Source: Ulvibacter sp047614245
Lineage (GTDB): Bacteria; Bacteroidota; Bacteroidia; Flavobacteriales; Flavobacteriaceae
Assembly: GCA_047614245.1 (NCBI GenBank)
Contig: JBLHIC010000028.1
Location: 1-25,708 of the forward strand
Length of the DNA stretch: 25,708 nucleotides
Reading direction: 5' to 3'
The translations under genes were made by a program, and so were the position numbers. Below are positions 13,658-22,942 of the stretch, in pieces (the first letter of the stretch is position 1; every line of letters starts with the position of its first letter). The notes beneath the pieces were generated by a model. The model was not told the DNA's origin. It saw nothing but the letters and a program-made list of their open reading frames with translations, and made no database searches.

Positions 13658-14914
13658 TTACATTCCAGTCCTTATAGCTTCTACAGGATCGAGTCTCGAT
13701 GCAGAGATAGCTGGCAGAATCCCTGCGATTAGTCCAATTACTGCTGAAACCATAGTACCTATAAACATATTGGTTGGGGATAATATAAATTCAAAATCTC
13801 CAGTAAATTGTGATGCTAGAATTGAGACAAAAAACACTAGGACCAATCCAATTAATCCACCAATTATAGCCAAAATCATTGCCTCAAATAAAAACTGAAA
13901 CAATATAAATTTATTTTTAGCACCTAATGACTTCTGAATCCCGATTAGATTCGTGCGTTCTTTAACACTCACAAACATAATATTAGCAATTCCAAAACCA
14001 CCAACTAAGAGTGAAAACCCACTTATAATCAAGCCCATCACATTGAGGTTGCCGGTAATATTATCAATTAAATCTGTAAAACCCTGAAGCTCATTGACAA
14101 AGAAATTATCAATCTCATCTGGTTTTAGGCCCCGAGCCATTCTTAGTTTTTGCTTGAGAATTGCAACAAACTCGATCTGATCAACACCTTTGTCTGGTTT
14201 AATAATTATAAAGGGAAATAAGTTTCTATTATTAGCCCCAAATATTTTTCTAATAGAATTAACAGGTACATAAGCAGCAGTATCCCTCGAACCTCCAAAA
14301 AGGCCTGCGCCTTCTTTTTTAAGAACACCAATGATTATAAAATTTCTTCCATAAAGTCTTGCCTTTTTACCAAGTGCCGCTTCCGATGAGTCAAATAATA
14401 TATTTGCAATCTCTGCACCAATTACGGCAACCTCCACCCCACTAGCATTTTCAGCTTCATTAAAGAACCGTCCATAATCAATTTGAAGTGCCTCGATATC
14501 ATAATATTCATGAGTAATTGCCCCAATTTCTATATTGCTAACCGTTCGCTCTTCAAACTTCATTGTAGCCGGAGGCACATTTAACGTATAAGAAGCCGCA
14601 TACATATCTGGAACTAATCTCTTTAGAAGTTGATATTCATCATAGGTGACATCCGGAAATTGTTCCGTTTTCCATCGAGGGACTTGAGTTGGTCCAAATG
14701 AAAATCGCCCTAAATAAATGGTGCTATTATCCAAAGAACTAATACTGCCTTCTATTTCCTTTTTCAATGAGTCGACAGCAGCTAAAACTGCAATAATCGA
14801 GAAGATACCAATGGTAACCCCTAAAAGAGATAAAAATGTACGTAACTTATTGTTTGTTAATGCATTGATTGCAAAATTAAAACTTTCTTTTAATACACGA
14901 AGGTAGATTAGCAT
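13658..14914 (-). CDS. ABC transporter permease, MacB/FtsX type
   Basis: The 418-residue product has one N-terminal membrane helix (about 23-46, LRTFLSLLGVTIGIFSIIAV) and a large periplasmic MacB core domain (about 50-280). Three C-terminal helices form the FtsX domain (about 287-312, 335-362 and 380-402). Family motifs include FVSVKERTNLIGIQKSLGA and the end ASRLDPVEAIRTGM. Such permeases pair with a separate ATPase and couple ATP use to periplasmic motions in export of lipoproteins, peptides or drugs. No ATPase or membrane-fusion gene is adjacent, so partner and substrate are unknown. It is divergent from purH. Confidence 0.92.
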   Translation of the reverse strand: MLIYLRVLKESFNFAINALTNNKLRTFLSLLGVTIGIFSIIAVLAAVDSLKKEIEGSISSLDNSTIYLGRFSFGPTQVPRWKTEQFPDVTYDEYQLLKRLVPDMYAASYTLNVPPATMKFEERTVSNIEIGAITHEYYDIEALQIDYGRFFNEAENASGVEVAVIGAEIANILFDSSEAALGKKARLYGRNFIIIGVLKKEGAGLFGGSRDTAAYVPVNSIRKIFGANNRNLFPFIIIKPDKGVDQIEFVAILKQKLRMARGLKPDEIDNFFVNELQGFTDLIDNITGNLNVMGLIISGFSLLVGGFGIANIMFVSVKERTNLIGIQKSLGAKNKFILFQFLFEAMILAIIGGLIGLVLVFFVSILASQFTGDFEFILSPTNMFIGTMVSAVIGLIAGILPAISASRLDPVEAIRTGM

Positions 14915-15023
14915 TGCCCTTAAATTATGAAAATTACATCAGAATAAATATAAGTCGATTTCTGCTAACTTATGTTACAAGTTTCCTGCGTATTTATGTA
15001 CTTTTACACTATAATTTCAGACC

Positions 15024-16556
15024 ATGAGTGACACAAAAAAAGTAGCTTCGGCGTTAATTTCCGTTTTTCATAAAGAAGGCTTGGCTCCAATTGTTAAAAA
15101 GCTAAATGCCCTTGGCGTAAAGATGTACTCTACGGGAGGTACAGAAAAATTTATTAAAGACCTGGGTTTGGCAGTAATCCCTGTTGAAGAGGTTACAGAT
15201 TACCCTTCTATTTTAGGAGGTAGAGTTAAGACATTACATCCAAAAGTCTTCGGTGGTATTTTGAACAGACAAGACAACGATAGCGATGTACAAGAAATGT
15301 CCGAATATGATATTCCGCAATTAGACATTGTAATAGTGGACCTTTATCCTTTTGAGCAGACAGTAGCGTCTGGCGCATCAGAACAGGACATCATTGAAAA
15401 AATTGATATTGGCGGAATTTCATTGATACGTGCAGCTGCCAAGAATTTTAGAGATACTATTTGTGTTTCTTCTATGGAAGATTATGGTGAATTTTTGGAA
15501 TTACTTTCCGAAGATAACGGGGTTATTTCTATGGCGAGTCGGAGGAAGTTTGCTGCAAAAGCATTTAATGTATCTTCAAATTATGATACTGCGATTTTTA
15601 ACTATTTCAACAGTGACCATAGTATTCCTGCACTCAAGATTAGCGAAACAAATGGGAAGGTACTTCGTTATGGTGAGAACCCACATCAGAAAGGATTTTT
15701 CTTTGGTAACTTCGATGCAATGTTTGACACCTTACACGGGAAGGAATTAAGCTATAACAATCTTCTGGATGTTGATGCTGCGGTTAATTTGATGGCCGAA
15801 TTTAAAGGTGAGGCACCAACTTTCGCCATTTTAAAGCATAATAACGCCTGTGGCCTAGCACAACGGCCAACAGTAAAACAAGCATATTTAGATGCTTTAG
15901 CCGGAGATCCAGTTTCTGCATTTGGAGGAATTTTAATCGCAAATACTGAAATAGACGCAGCAACTTCGGAAGAGATTCACAAGCTTTTTTGTGAAGTAAT
16001 TATTGCGCCTTCCTACTCTGAAAAAGCGCTTGAAATCTTGAAAGGAAAAAGAGACCGAAGAATCCTAATATTAAAGGATGCTGACCTTCCAAAAACAACG
16101 GTTCGAACCTGTTTAAATGGGGCTTTGGTCCAAGATAAAGACGCCGTAACTGATTCAGTCACTAATTTAACCCACCCAACTAACAATAAGCCTAGTACGA
16201 ATGAGCTAGAAGACCTAATGTTTGCCTCAAAAATTTGCAAGCATACGAAGTCTAATACCATCGTGCTTTCTAAGGGAATGCAGCTTTTTGCTAGCGGAAC
16301 CGGACAGACTTCACGAGTAGATGCATTGAGACACGCCATTGAAAAGGCAAGGTCTTTTAATTTTGACCTAAAAGGTGCAGTCATGGCAAGTGATGCCTTC
16401 TTTCCTTTTCCAGACTGTGTTGAAATTGCAGACAAAGCAGGAATTACAGCCGTAATACAGCCGGGAGGTTCTATTAAGGATAAGCTGAGCATCGAATATT
16501 GTAACTTAAATGAAATGGCAATGGTATTTACCGGCACACGTCATTTTAAGCATTAA
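15024..16556 (+). CDS. purH: PurH, bifunctional AICAR formyltransferase / IMP cyclohydrolase
   Basis: Catalyses the last two steps of IMP synthesis in the cytoplasm. The 510-residue product has an N-terminal MGS-like cyclohydrolase domain (about 1-190: STGGT, GGRVKTLHPKVFGG, DLYPF, EKIDIGGISLIRAAAKN). The C-terminal transformylase domain (about 200-510) has the catalytic KHNNACG, GDPVSAFGG, SNTIVLSKGMQLFASGTGQT and PGGSIKD motifs. Length is normal. The -7-like TACTTTTA at 14999-15006 could be its promoter, but the -33 match is poor. mreB follows after 65 bases, so co-transcription with the elongasome genes is possible. Confidence 0.97.
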   Translation: MSDTKKVASALISVFHKEGLAPIVKKLNALGVKMYSTGGTEKFIKDLGLAVIPVEEVTDYPSILGGRVKTLHPKVFGGILNRQDNDSDVQEMSEYDIPQLDIVIVDLYPFEQTVASGASEQDIIEKIDIGGISLIRAAAKNFRDTICVSSMEDYGEFLELLSEDNGVISMASRRKFAAKAFNVSSNYDTAIFNYFNSDHSIPALKISETNGKVLRYGENPHQKGFFFGNFDAMFDTLHGKELSYNNLLDVDAAVNLMAEFKGEAPTFAILKHNNACGLAQRPTVKQAYLDALAGDPVSAFGGILIANTEIDAATSEEIHKLFCEVIIAPSYSEKALEILKGKRDRRILILKDADLPKTTVRTCLNGALVQDKDAVTDSVTNLTHPTNNKPSTNELEDLMFASKICKHTKSNTIVLSKGMQLFASGTGQTSRVDALRHAIEKARSFNFDLKGAVMASDAFFPFPDCVEIADKAGITAVIQPGGSIKDKLSIEYCNLNEMAMVFTGTRHFKH

Positions 16557-16573
16557 AATTCATTACATTTGTT

Positions 16574-16589
16574 TTGAGTTGAAACTCAA
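16574..16589 (+). repeat. Inverted repeat upstream of mreB
   Basis: TTGAGTT-GA-AACTCAA, a perfect 16-base inverted repeat 32 bases before the mreB ATG. It overlaps a possible -33 TTTG (16573-16576), with a weak -7 (TAATTTCA, 16596-16603) at 19 bases. It lacks a T-run, so it may be an operator-like site or just a hairpin in the purH-mreB gap. Confidence 0.4.
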
Positions 16590-16621
16590 CACGTTTAATT
16601 TCAATACCGCCAACATAACAT

Positions 16622-17650
16622 ATGGGATTTTTTGACTTCTTAACAGAAGAAATCGCTATCGATTTAGGAACAGCTAACACGCTAATCATTCACAACGACA
16701 AGGTTGTAGTGGATGCCCCATCAATTGTGGCCCGAAATCGCACTACAGGAAAAATTATTGCTGTAGGGAGGGAAGCCTCACTGATGCAGGGGAAAACGCA
16801 TGAAAACATAAAGACTATTAGGCCATTAAAAGATGGTGTAATAGCGGATTTCGATGCTAGTGAGCAAATGATAAACATGTTTATCAGTGATATTCCTGCT
16901 CTAAAGAAGAAGTGGTTTAAACCATCATTACGTATGGTAATTTGTATTCCTAGTGGTATCACAGAAGTTGAGATGAGGGCAGTGAAGGAAAGTGCCGAAC
17001 GTGTAAATGGCAAAGAAGTCTATTTAATTCACGAGCCTATGGCAGCCGCTATTGGTATTGGTGTAGATATTATGGAACCAAAAGGAAATATGGTTGTTGA
17101 TATTGGAGGTGGTACAACAGAAATTGCTGTAATCGCCTTGGGAGGAATTGTTTGCGACAAATCGGTAAAAGTTGCCGGTGATGTATTCACAAATGACATT
17201 GTTTACTATATGCGAACTCAGCATAATTTATACGTGGGTGAGCGAACTGCAGAAAAAATTAAAATTCAAATCGGTGCTGCTACAGAGGATTTAGAACTTC
17301 CCCCTGATGAAATGGATGTTCAGGGCCGTGATTTATTAACTGGTAAACCGAAACAAGTCCAAACGTCCTATCGAGAAATTGCAAAAGCCCTTGATAAATC
17401 AATTCTAAGAATTGAAGATGCTGTTATGGAGACTCTATCTCAAACACCGCCAGAATTAGCAGCTGATATATATAATACAGGAATCTATCTAGCTGGAGGT
17501 GGATCAATGCTACGTGGACTTGACAAACGATTATCTCTAAAAACTGATTTACCTGTTTACATAGCCGAGGATCCGTTGAGAGCTGTGGTTCGTGGGACAG
17601 GTATCTGCCTTAAAAACCTTGTTAGATACAAAAGTGTCTTGATAAAATAA
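16622..17650 (+). CDS. mreB: MreB, rod-shape-determining actin homologue
   Basis: A bacterial actin that forms membrane-bound filaments and directs lateral wall synthesis. The 342-residue product has the actin-fold nucleotide motifs: phosphate-1 IDLGTANTLI, phosphate-2 VVDIGGGTTEIAV and the adenosine motif GIYLAGGGSMLRGL. Other MreB blocks are PLKDGVIADFDASE, IPSGITEVEMRAV, HEPMAAAIGIG and ERTAEKIKIQIG. Length and N-terminus (MGFFDFLTEEIAIDLG) are normal. First of five consecutive elongasome genes; mreC starts 13 bases after it. Confidence 0.98.
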   Translation: MGFFDFLTEEIAIDLGTANTLIIHNDKVVVDAPSIVARNRTTGKIIAVGREASLMQGKTHENIKTIRPLKDGVIADFDASEQMINMFISDIPALKKKWFKPSLRMVICIPSGITEVEMRAVKESAERVNGKEVYLIHEPMAAAIGIGVDIMEPKGNMVVDIGGGTTEIAVIALGGIVCDKSVKVAGDVFTNDIVYYMRTQHNLYVGERTAEKIKIQIGAATEDLELPPDEMDVQGRDLLTGKPKQVQTSYREIAKALDKSILRIEDAVMETLSQTPPELAADIYNTGIYLAGGGSMLRGLDKRLSLKTDLPVYIAEDPLRAVVRGTGICLKNLVRYKSVLIK

Positions 17651-17663
17651 GGATTAATTCAAC

Positions 17664-18488
17664 ATGCAACAGATTCTCTTTTTTTTCATACGAAATAAAA
17701 ACTTCCTGTTGTTTAGCGTTCTTTTTTTATTTGCTTTTGTCCTAACCATTCAATCTAACTCGCATCATACTGCAAGATTCACGAGTTCAGCGAACTTTTT
17801 AAGCGGAACCATCTACACCATAAGGAGTAATGCCATTAATTATATTGGCCTACAGGATGAAAACACAAAGTTATTGAATGAAAATGTAATTCTTCGGAAG
17901 CAGCTAGAAGTGTTTAAAAATAATCCAGGGATTATTAAAAAAGACAGCAGTAATCTTACCTCAAAATATGAATTCATCTCGGCGCTTGTTATTAACAATA
18001 GCTATTCCAAAACTAAAAACCTTCTAACAATCAAAATAGGTTCCAAGGATGGAATTAAAATAGACATGGGAGTTATTACATCGGATGGTATCGTGGGTAT
18101 TGTAAATAATGTATCTGAAAATTACGCTACGGTACAATCTTTACTAAATACAAACAGTCAGATTAATGCAAGACTAAAGAGTTCGAATCATTTCGGGAGT
18201 ATAAAGTGGAACACCAAGATGACAAATATTGTACAACTAATCGATGTAAATAGATTAGCCCGAGTAAAAGTTGGCGACACGATTATTACAGATGGGAAAT
18301 CCACTATTTTCCCCGAGGGCTTGCCGATTGGAACTATTAAAAAATATGAACTTGGCGAAAACGACAGTTATAACTTAGATATTCAGTTATTTAATGATAT
18401 GACTAATTTGAAGCATGTTTACCTGATAACAAATAACGATGCTCTAGAAATAAAAGAGCTAGAAAAAGAAGGCGAAGATGACCAATAG
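17664..18488 (+). CDS. mreC: MreC, rod-shape-determining protein
   Basis: A bitopic inner-membrane protein whose periplasmic part activates PBP2-RodA. The 274-residue product has one N-terminal helix (about 9-27, FLLFSVLFLFAFVLTI), a short coiled coil (about 60-85, LQDENTKLLNENVILRKQLE) and a double beta-barrel core (about 100-260, KIGSKDGIKIDMGVITSDGI and VGDTIITDGKSTIFPEGLPI). Its stop overlaps the start of mreD by 11 bases. An 8-T tract (17679-17686) sits in the codons for the first Phe run. Confidence 0.95.
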   Translation: MQQILFFFIRNKNFLLFSVLFLFAFVLTIQSNSHHTARFTSSANFLSGTIYTIRSNAINYIGLQDENTKLLNENVILRKQLEVFKNNPGIIKKDSSNLTSKYEFISALVINNSYSKTKNLLTIKIGSKDGIKIDMGVITSDGIVGIVNNVSENYATVQSLLNTNSQINARLKSSNHFGSIKWNTKMTNIVQLIDVNRLARVKVGDTIITDGKSTIFPEGLPIGTIKKYELGENDSYNLDIQLFNDMTNLKHVYLITNNDALEIKELEKEGEDDQ

Positions 18489-18984
18489 CCCTATTTTAAT
18501 CAATATTCTTCGTTTTATAACTTTGGTATTGTTGCAAGTTATTTTATTAGATCACATTAATTTTTTGGGCTATGTTAACCCATATTTATATATTCTATTC
18601 ATTATAATATTTCCTCTCGACGGAAACAGATCCTTGCTCATTTTTTTAAGTTTTCTCCTTGGCCTGAGTATTGATTTATTTGGAGATTCCGGAGGTGTGC
18701 ATGCAGCGGCATCTGTCTTTATTGCCTATTTACGATCTCCAATATTAAAATTTTCTTTTGGAGTTAGTTACGAATACAATATGATAAGAATTAACAAAGC
18801 ACCTTTAATAGAAAGATTGACCTATATATCCTTAATGGTACTCGGACACCATTTAGTTTTATTTATACTTGAAATATTTAGCCTATCTCATATACTGCTT
18901 TTACTTAAATCAACGTTATTTTCAGGTATCTTCAGTGCTATATTAATATTTTGCACGTTGTTATTGTTTAGTCGAAAACCTTAA
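18478..18984 (+). CDS. mreD: MreD, rod-shape-determining membrane protein
   Basis: The 168-residue product is very hydrophobic with about five membrane helices. It has the flavobacterial MreD pattern QVILLDHINFLGYVNPYLYI and GLSIDLFGDSGGVHAAASVF. It starts inside the end of mreC and ends in a TAATG overlap with mrdA, so translation is coupled. Assignment rests on order and these motifs, because the family is weakly conserved. Confidence 0.93.
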   Translation: MTNSPILINILRFITLVLLQVILLDHINFLGYVNPYLYILFIIIFPLDGNRSLLIFLSFLLGLSIDLFGDSGGVHAAASVFIAYLRSPILKFSFGVSYEYNMIRINKAPLIERLTYISLMVLGHHLVLFILEIFSLSHILLLLKSTLFSGIFSAILIFCTLLLFSRKP

Positions 18985-20852
18985 TGAGAAAACTTTTACT
19001 ACTTTCAATTGTTATAATTACCGGTCTTGTTTTTATAGGACGCCTTTTTTATCTTCAGATTTATGACACATCTTTTCAGCAACTATCTGAGAACAATGCA
19101 ATTAATATAATTTACGATTACCCCCAGAGAGGTTACATGTTTGACCGAAATGGAAAATTATTAGTATCAAATCAACCCTCCTATGACGTAATGGTGATCC
19201 CAAGGGAGGTAGAACCATTAGACACCTTAGAATTTTGTGATCTTCTTAGAATTTCTAAAGAAAATTTTATCTCTATTTTAAAGAAAGCACGTGTCTATTC
19301 TCCTAGACTACCCTCGCCATTTATCGCACAGCTCAACAAAGAGGAATATGCCTATCTTTCGGAAAAAATGCACAAATATGAAGGCTTTTACATTCAAAAA
19401 AGATCATTGCGTGAATATAGTGTCACCCATTCTGCAAATGTATTAGGCTTTATAGCCGAAGTAAATCCTGCAACAATTGAAAAGAATCCATATTATCAGA
19501 TGGGAGAATTGATTGGTAGACAAGGAATTGAGCAACATTATGAAGAAGTTTTAAGAGGAGTAAAAGGAGTAAAATACATCCAGAAGGACCGGTTTAATCG
19601 TGATATTGGTCCATTTAAGGAAGGTATATTTGACACATTACCTGAACGAGGAAAGGATATCACACTTACTATCGATGCAAGATTACAGGCATATGGAGAA
19701 GAACTATTCATCAATAAACGCGGTGGCATCGTAGCTATTGAACCTTCATCCGGTGAGATATTAGCCCTTGTGTCGGCCCCGTATTATGATCCAAGTTTAT
19801 TGGTAGGTAGAGAAAGGTCTAAAAATTACACTAAGCTTTATTATGATAGTATAGCAAAACCAACATATGACAGGGGTTTGAATGGCGAATATCCCCCTGG
19901 ATCACCCTTTAAGACTTTAACAGGACTCATTGCGCTGCAAGAAGATATAATTGATTTAAAGGAAACGGTTTCCTGTCACGGCGCTTATAATTATGGAGGA
20001 AGGAAACCACTTGGGTGTCATCATCACAAAAGCCCTCTCTCTATTATTGGCGGTATTGCAAACTCATGTAACACATATTTTTGCACCATCTATAGAAGAG
20101 TCATTGAAAAATACCCCAGTCCCCAAGAAGGTATCGACAATTGGAGGAGGCATCTATCTAGTTTTGGCCTTGGAGATTATGTAGGAATTGATATGCCAAG
20201 CGGTCGTCGTGGAAATATTCCATCTTCTAAAACTTATAATAATAAATACAACTATCCTAGTCGAAAATGGTATGCTACGGCTACCATTTCCAATGCAATT
20301 GGTCAAGGTGAAGTACTACTCACCCCTATGCAAATGGCAAGTTTTACTGCGGCTATCGCAAATCGTGGTTTTTTTTACAAACCTCATTTAATAAAAAACA
20401 TTCACGTAGTTGACACGATCCCATCTAAATACTTAGAAAAAATGATGACAACTATCGATCCTCAACATTTTGAACCTGTAGTCCAAGGAATGAATGACGC
20501 CTATAATTATGGAACGGCTACCGCTTTAAAAATTCCTAATATAGAAATATGTGGAAAAACTGGGACAGCAGAGAATTACACCAAAATTGATGGTAAGCGA
20601 GTTCAGCTTACCGACCACTCCGTATTCATTGCTTTTGCTCCAAAAGACAACCCTAAGATTGCCATTGCCGTTTTTGTTGAAAATGGTTACTGGGGTTCCC
20701 GTTGGGCTGGAAGAATTGCAAGTTTGATGATTGAGAAATATATAAAAGGTGACGTGACAAGAACTGATATGGAAAACTATGTTCTTCAAGGAAGTCTTGA
20801 GGCTGAATATGCGAAACCTTTAAGTGGTGAACCTTTTAAAATAAATCAGTAG
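18984..20852 (+). CDS. mrdA: Penicillin-binding protein 2 (peptidoglycan DD-transpeptidase of the elongasome)
   Basis: A class B PBP that cross-links new lateral wall together with RodA. The 622-residue product has an N-terminal anchor (about 4-24), a pedestal domain (about 45-215, DYPQRGYMFDRNGKLLVSNQ and LIGRQGIEQHYEEVLRG) and a transpeptidase domain (about 245-585). The active-site motifs are SxxK at Ser307-Lys310 (PPGSPFK), SxN at 361-363 (NSCNTYF) and KTG at 525-527 (CGKTGTAEN). The A of the mreD stop TAA is also the first base of the ATG, and the next gene, rodA, starts within the stop codon. Confidence 0.97.
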   Translation: MRKLLLLSIVIITGLVFIGRLFYLQIYDTSFQQLSENNAINIIYDYPQRGYMFDRNGKLLVSNQPSYDVMVIPREVEPLDTLEFCDLLRISKENFISILKKARVYSPRLPSPFIAQLNKEEYAYLSEKMHKYEGFYIQKRSLREYSVTHSANVLGFIAEVNPATIEKNPYYQMGELIGRQGIEQHYEEVLRGVKGVKYIQKDRFNRDIGPFKEGIFDTLPERGKDITLTIDARLQAYGEELFINKRGGIVAIEPSSGEILALVSAPYYDPSLLVGRERSKNYTKLYYDSIAKPTYDRGLNGEYPPGSPFKTLTGLIALQEDIIDLKETVSCHGAYNYGGRKPLGCHHHKSPLSIIGGIANSCNTYFCTIYRRVIEKYPSPQEGIDNWRRHLSSFGLGDYVGIDMPSGRRGNIPSSKTYNNKYNYPSRKWYATATISNAIGQGEVLLTPMQMASFTAAIANRGFFYKPHLIKNIHVVDTIPSKYLEKMMTTIDPQHFEPVVQGMNDAYNYGTATALKIPNIEICGKTGTAENYTKIDGKRVQLTDHSVFIAFAPKDNPKIAIAVFVENGYWGSRWAGRIASLMIEKYIKGDVTRTDMENYVLQGSLEAEYAKPLSGEPFKINQ

Positions 20853-22108
20853 TGGTAATAGGTAAAAGTAAAACAAGCTTCGATTGGCTAACCATTTTTT
20901 TTTATATTGCTTTGGTCGGTATAGGCTGGATTAATATCTACTCTGCCTCTTTAAATGATTCAACTGCTGGTTTTTTTAACATGAGTCAGATTTACACAAA
21001 ACAACTGCTATTCATTTTTTTAAGTCTTTTTCTTATAATTTTTATTCTTGCGATAGATGCAAAGTTTTATGAGCGATTCGCAAGCGTTATTTTTATCGTT
21101 TCCTTATTATCATTGCTGGGCCTTTTTGTTTTAGGTAAAAACATAAATGGTGCAACATCTTGGTATTCCTTTGGCAGTTTTGGGGTTCAGCCAAGTGAGT
21201 TTGCAAAAGCAGCCACCGCCCTAGCCTTATCTAAATATGTGAGCGACATACAAACTAATATGCAAGAATTTACGCATCAATTAAGATCATTTTTGATTAT
21301 TGCGTTGCCTGCTATTTTTATTATCCCTCAGCCAGACCCCGGGAGTGCGTTAATCTATGCGGCTTTTATTTTTCCTTTATATCGTGAAGGATTGCACGGT
21401 ATTTATTTGCTTTTAGGCTTTTTTATTGTGGCTTTATTTGTGAGCACCTTGATTTTTGGTGTCTTTTGGGTGGCGTTCGGTGTGCTTCTAATTGTGGGAA
21501 TTATACTTTTAAAGAATCGAAAAAAACGCCCTTCTTTGCTAAAGTATGGCACCATTGTCCTAGCCTGTATTAGTTTCGCCTTTTCGGTGAGCTATATTTT
21601 TAACAATGTATTTGAACAACGCCATCGAGACCGCTTCAATATCGTTTTAGGAAAAGCAGTTGACACAAAAGGAATAGGTTATAACACGAATCAAAGTGAA
21701 ATTGCCATAGGAAGTGGCGGATGGTTTGGTAAAGGATGGACTCAAGGCACTCAAACCAAAGGAAATTTCGTACCCGAACAGCACACTGATTATATTTTCA
21801 GCACTGTTGGTGAAGAGTGGGGCTTTGCTGGAAGCGTTATTGTTATCTTGCTTTTCTTAGGCCTTATTACACGTATTTTGGTCCTAGCCGAGAGACAAAA
21901 AAACCAATTTAGCCGAATCTATGGGTATAGTGTAGCCGCCATTTTGTTCTTTCACTTCTTTGTAAATATTGGGATGGTTTCTGGTTTATTTCCTACAGTT
22001 GGAATTCCATTACCCTTCTTTAGCTATGGCGGATCAGGGCTTTGGGGCTTTACAATATTAGTTTTTATATTCGTAAAGCTTGACGCATCAAACTTTATCA
22101 ATAAATAA
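20852..22108 (+). CDS. rodA: RodA, peptidoglycan glycosyltransferase (SEDS family)
   Basis: A multi-pass SEDS polymerase that makes glycan strands from lipid II alongside PBP2. The 418-residue product has about ten helices and the SEDS signatures: NGATSWYSFGSFGVQPSEFA, QPDPGSALIY with catalytic Asp162, AIGSGGWFGKGWTQGTQTKG and VPEQHTDYIFSTVGEEWGF. The end has SGLFPTVGIPLPFFSYGGSG. It starts at a GTG that overlaps the mrdA stop (TAGTG). It is somewhat longer than the E. coli protein because of an extra region around 190-250. A 9-T tract (20895-20903) lies near its start. It ends only 3 bases from the convergent endonuclease gene. Confidence 0.96.
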   Translation: MVIGKSKTSFDWLTIFFYIALVGIGWINIYSASLNDSTAGFFNMSQIYTKQLLFIFLSLFLIIFILAIDAKFYERFASVIFIVSLLSLLGLFVLGKNINGATSWYSFGSFGVQPSEFAKAATALALSKYVSDIQTNMQEFTHQLRSFLIIALPAIFIIPQPDPGSALIYAAFIFPLYREGLHGIYLLLGFFIVALFVSTLIFGVFWVAFGVLLIVGIILLKNRKKRPSLLKYGTIVLACISFAFSVSYIFNNVFEQRHRDRFNIVLGKAVDTKGIGYNTNQSEIAIGSGGWFGKGWTQGTQTKGNFVPEQHTDYIFSTVGEEWGFAGSVIVILLFLGLITRILVLAERQKNQFSRIYGYSVAAILFFHFFVNIGMVSGLFPTVGIPLPFFSYGGSGLWGFTILVFIFVKLDASNFINK

Positions 22109-22111
22109 TAA

Positions 22112-22930
22112 TTATCTTTTCCTCCAGGGTTTCATAGTATTTGATGACTCTAATTCCTTTTCAATATTTCGGGAAAGGTTTGAGAAAAAATTGATCCCGG
22201 TTTTATGCTCAATCTCATCAATCGCAACTGCGTATTCATAAAATGATTTATCTGTAGGTCTATTCGGAATTAAAAAAGCAATGGCCTTATAACCTCCTTC
22301 TGAAACATCAATTACTATCTTATAAAATTCCTGAGGAACGGCTACTTCTTCCTCCCCTATACGCTTTAATCCATTTTTAAGAACCCCTCCAGTAATAACA
22401 TAAACACCATCGAATTTTTCTGCCCAAAATCGGATCTTTTGTTCCAAGCTATTCCAAACCCCTGCATTAAAATCATGATTCTGCGGACTGATATTACTTG
22501 TTAGAAATGTTTCATGATAGGCATTATAACTAAACTTCCTATCTCCCGCAGGGCACAGATGCCCCCTATCATATCCAGAATTCTTATAGTTTTTATAATT
22601 GGCCGATTTAGTTTTTACACTTCGATCCTCGACAAAATATGGGCGTTCAAAATTATTTTTTTTCAAATGTTCTTTCTTTAACTCATAGGCAACCCACTCG
22701 GCTTGTTCGTGGGTTTCAGAATAAGATAAAGAATAATACGCATGCTTAACTATAACTCCTGTTGTTGAAGTTGGTAAGAAGCTATCATCAAAGGCTGAAG
22801 TGACACGACTAGCCTCGGTTGAGTTGGTATCAGGGTAGTCTTCATTAAACTTGTCTACATAATTTTCAGCATAATAAAGGCTAATAGTTATTATAACAAT
22901 GATAATTGTGTATCCGTATTTACGCTTCAT
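22112..22930 (-). CDS. DNA/RNA non-specific endonuclease (NUC1 type), membrane-anchored or secreted
   Basis: The 272-residue product begins with a basic stretch and a hydrophobic helix (about 5-20), so it is exported or anchored. A beta-beta-alpha-metal nuclease domain (about 60-255) follows. Its catalytic motif DRGHL has His124. The metal ligand Asn155 and Glu163 occur in the expected spacing (NHDFNAGVWNSLEQ), as in Serratia nuclease. It is 12 bases downstream of the Dpp-type permease on the same strand. Likely roles are nucleic-acid scavenging or degradation outside the cytoplasm. No immunity protein or secretion-toxin domain is visible. Confidence 0.93.
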   Translation of the reverse strand: MKRKYGYTIIIVIITISLYYAENYVDKFNEDYPDTNSTEASRVTSAFDDSFLPTSTTGVIVKHAYYSLSYSETHEQAEWVAYELKKEHLKKNNFERPYFVEDRSVKTKSANYKNYKNSGYDRGHLCPAGDRKFSYNAYHETFLTSNISPQNHDFNAGVWNSLEQKIRFWAEKFDGVYVITGGVLKNGLKRIGEEEVAVPQEFYKIVIDVSEGGYKAIAFLIPNRPTDKSFYEYAVAIDEIEHKTGINFFSNLSRNIEKELESSNTMKPWRKR

Positions 22931-22942
22931 TTCAACAATAGA

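Noticed and set aside
13542..13898. 118-residue plus-strand frame spanning the end of the GAF gene and the start of the ABC permease 3' end
   Set aside because: Overlaps two confident genes in other frames and has no recognised domain.
16013..16537. 174-residue open frame on the minus strand within purH
   Set aside because: It lies wholly antisense to a confidently assigned gene and its composition (Ser/Leu-rich) is that of a codon shadow. No start signals or known motifs are seen.
20011..20037. CHHHKS segment of PBP2 considered as a metal site
   Set aside because: I believe a His-rich segment at this place is common in Bacteroidota PBP2 proteins, and nothing else here points to metal binding.
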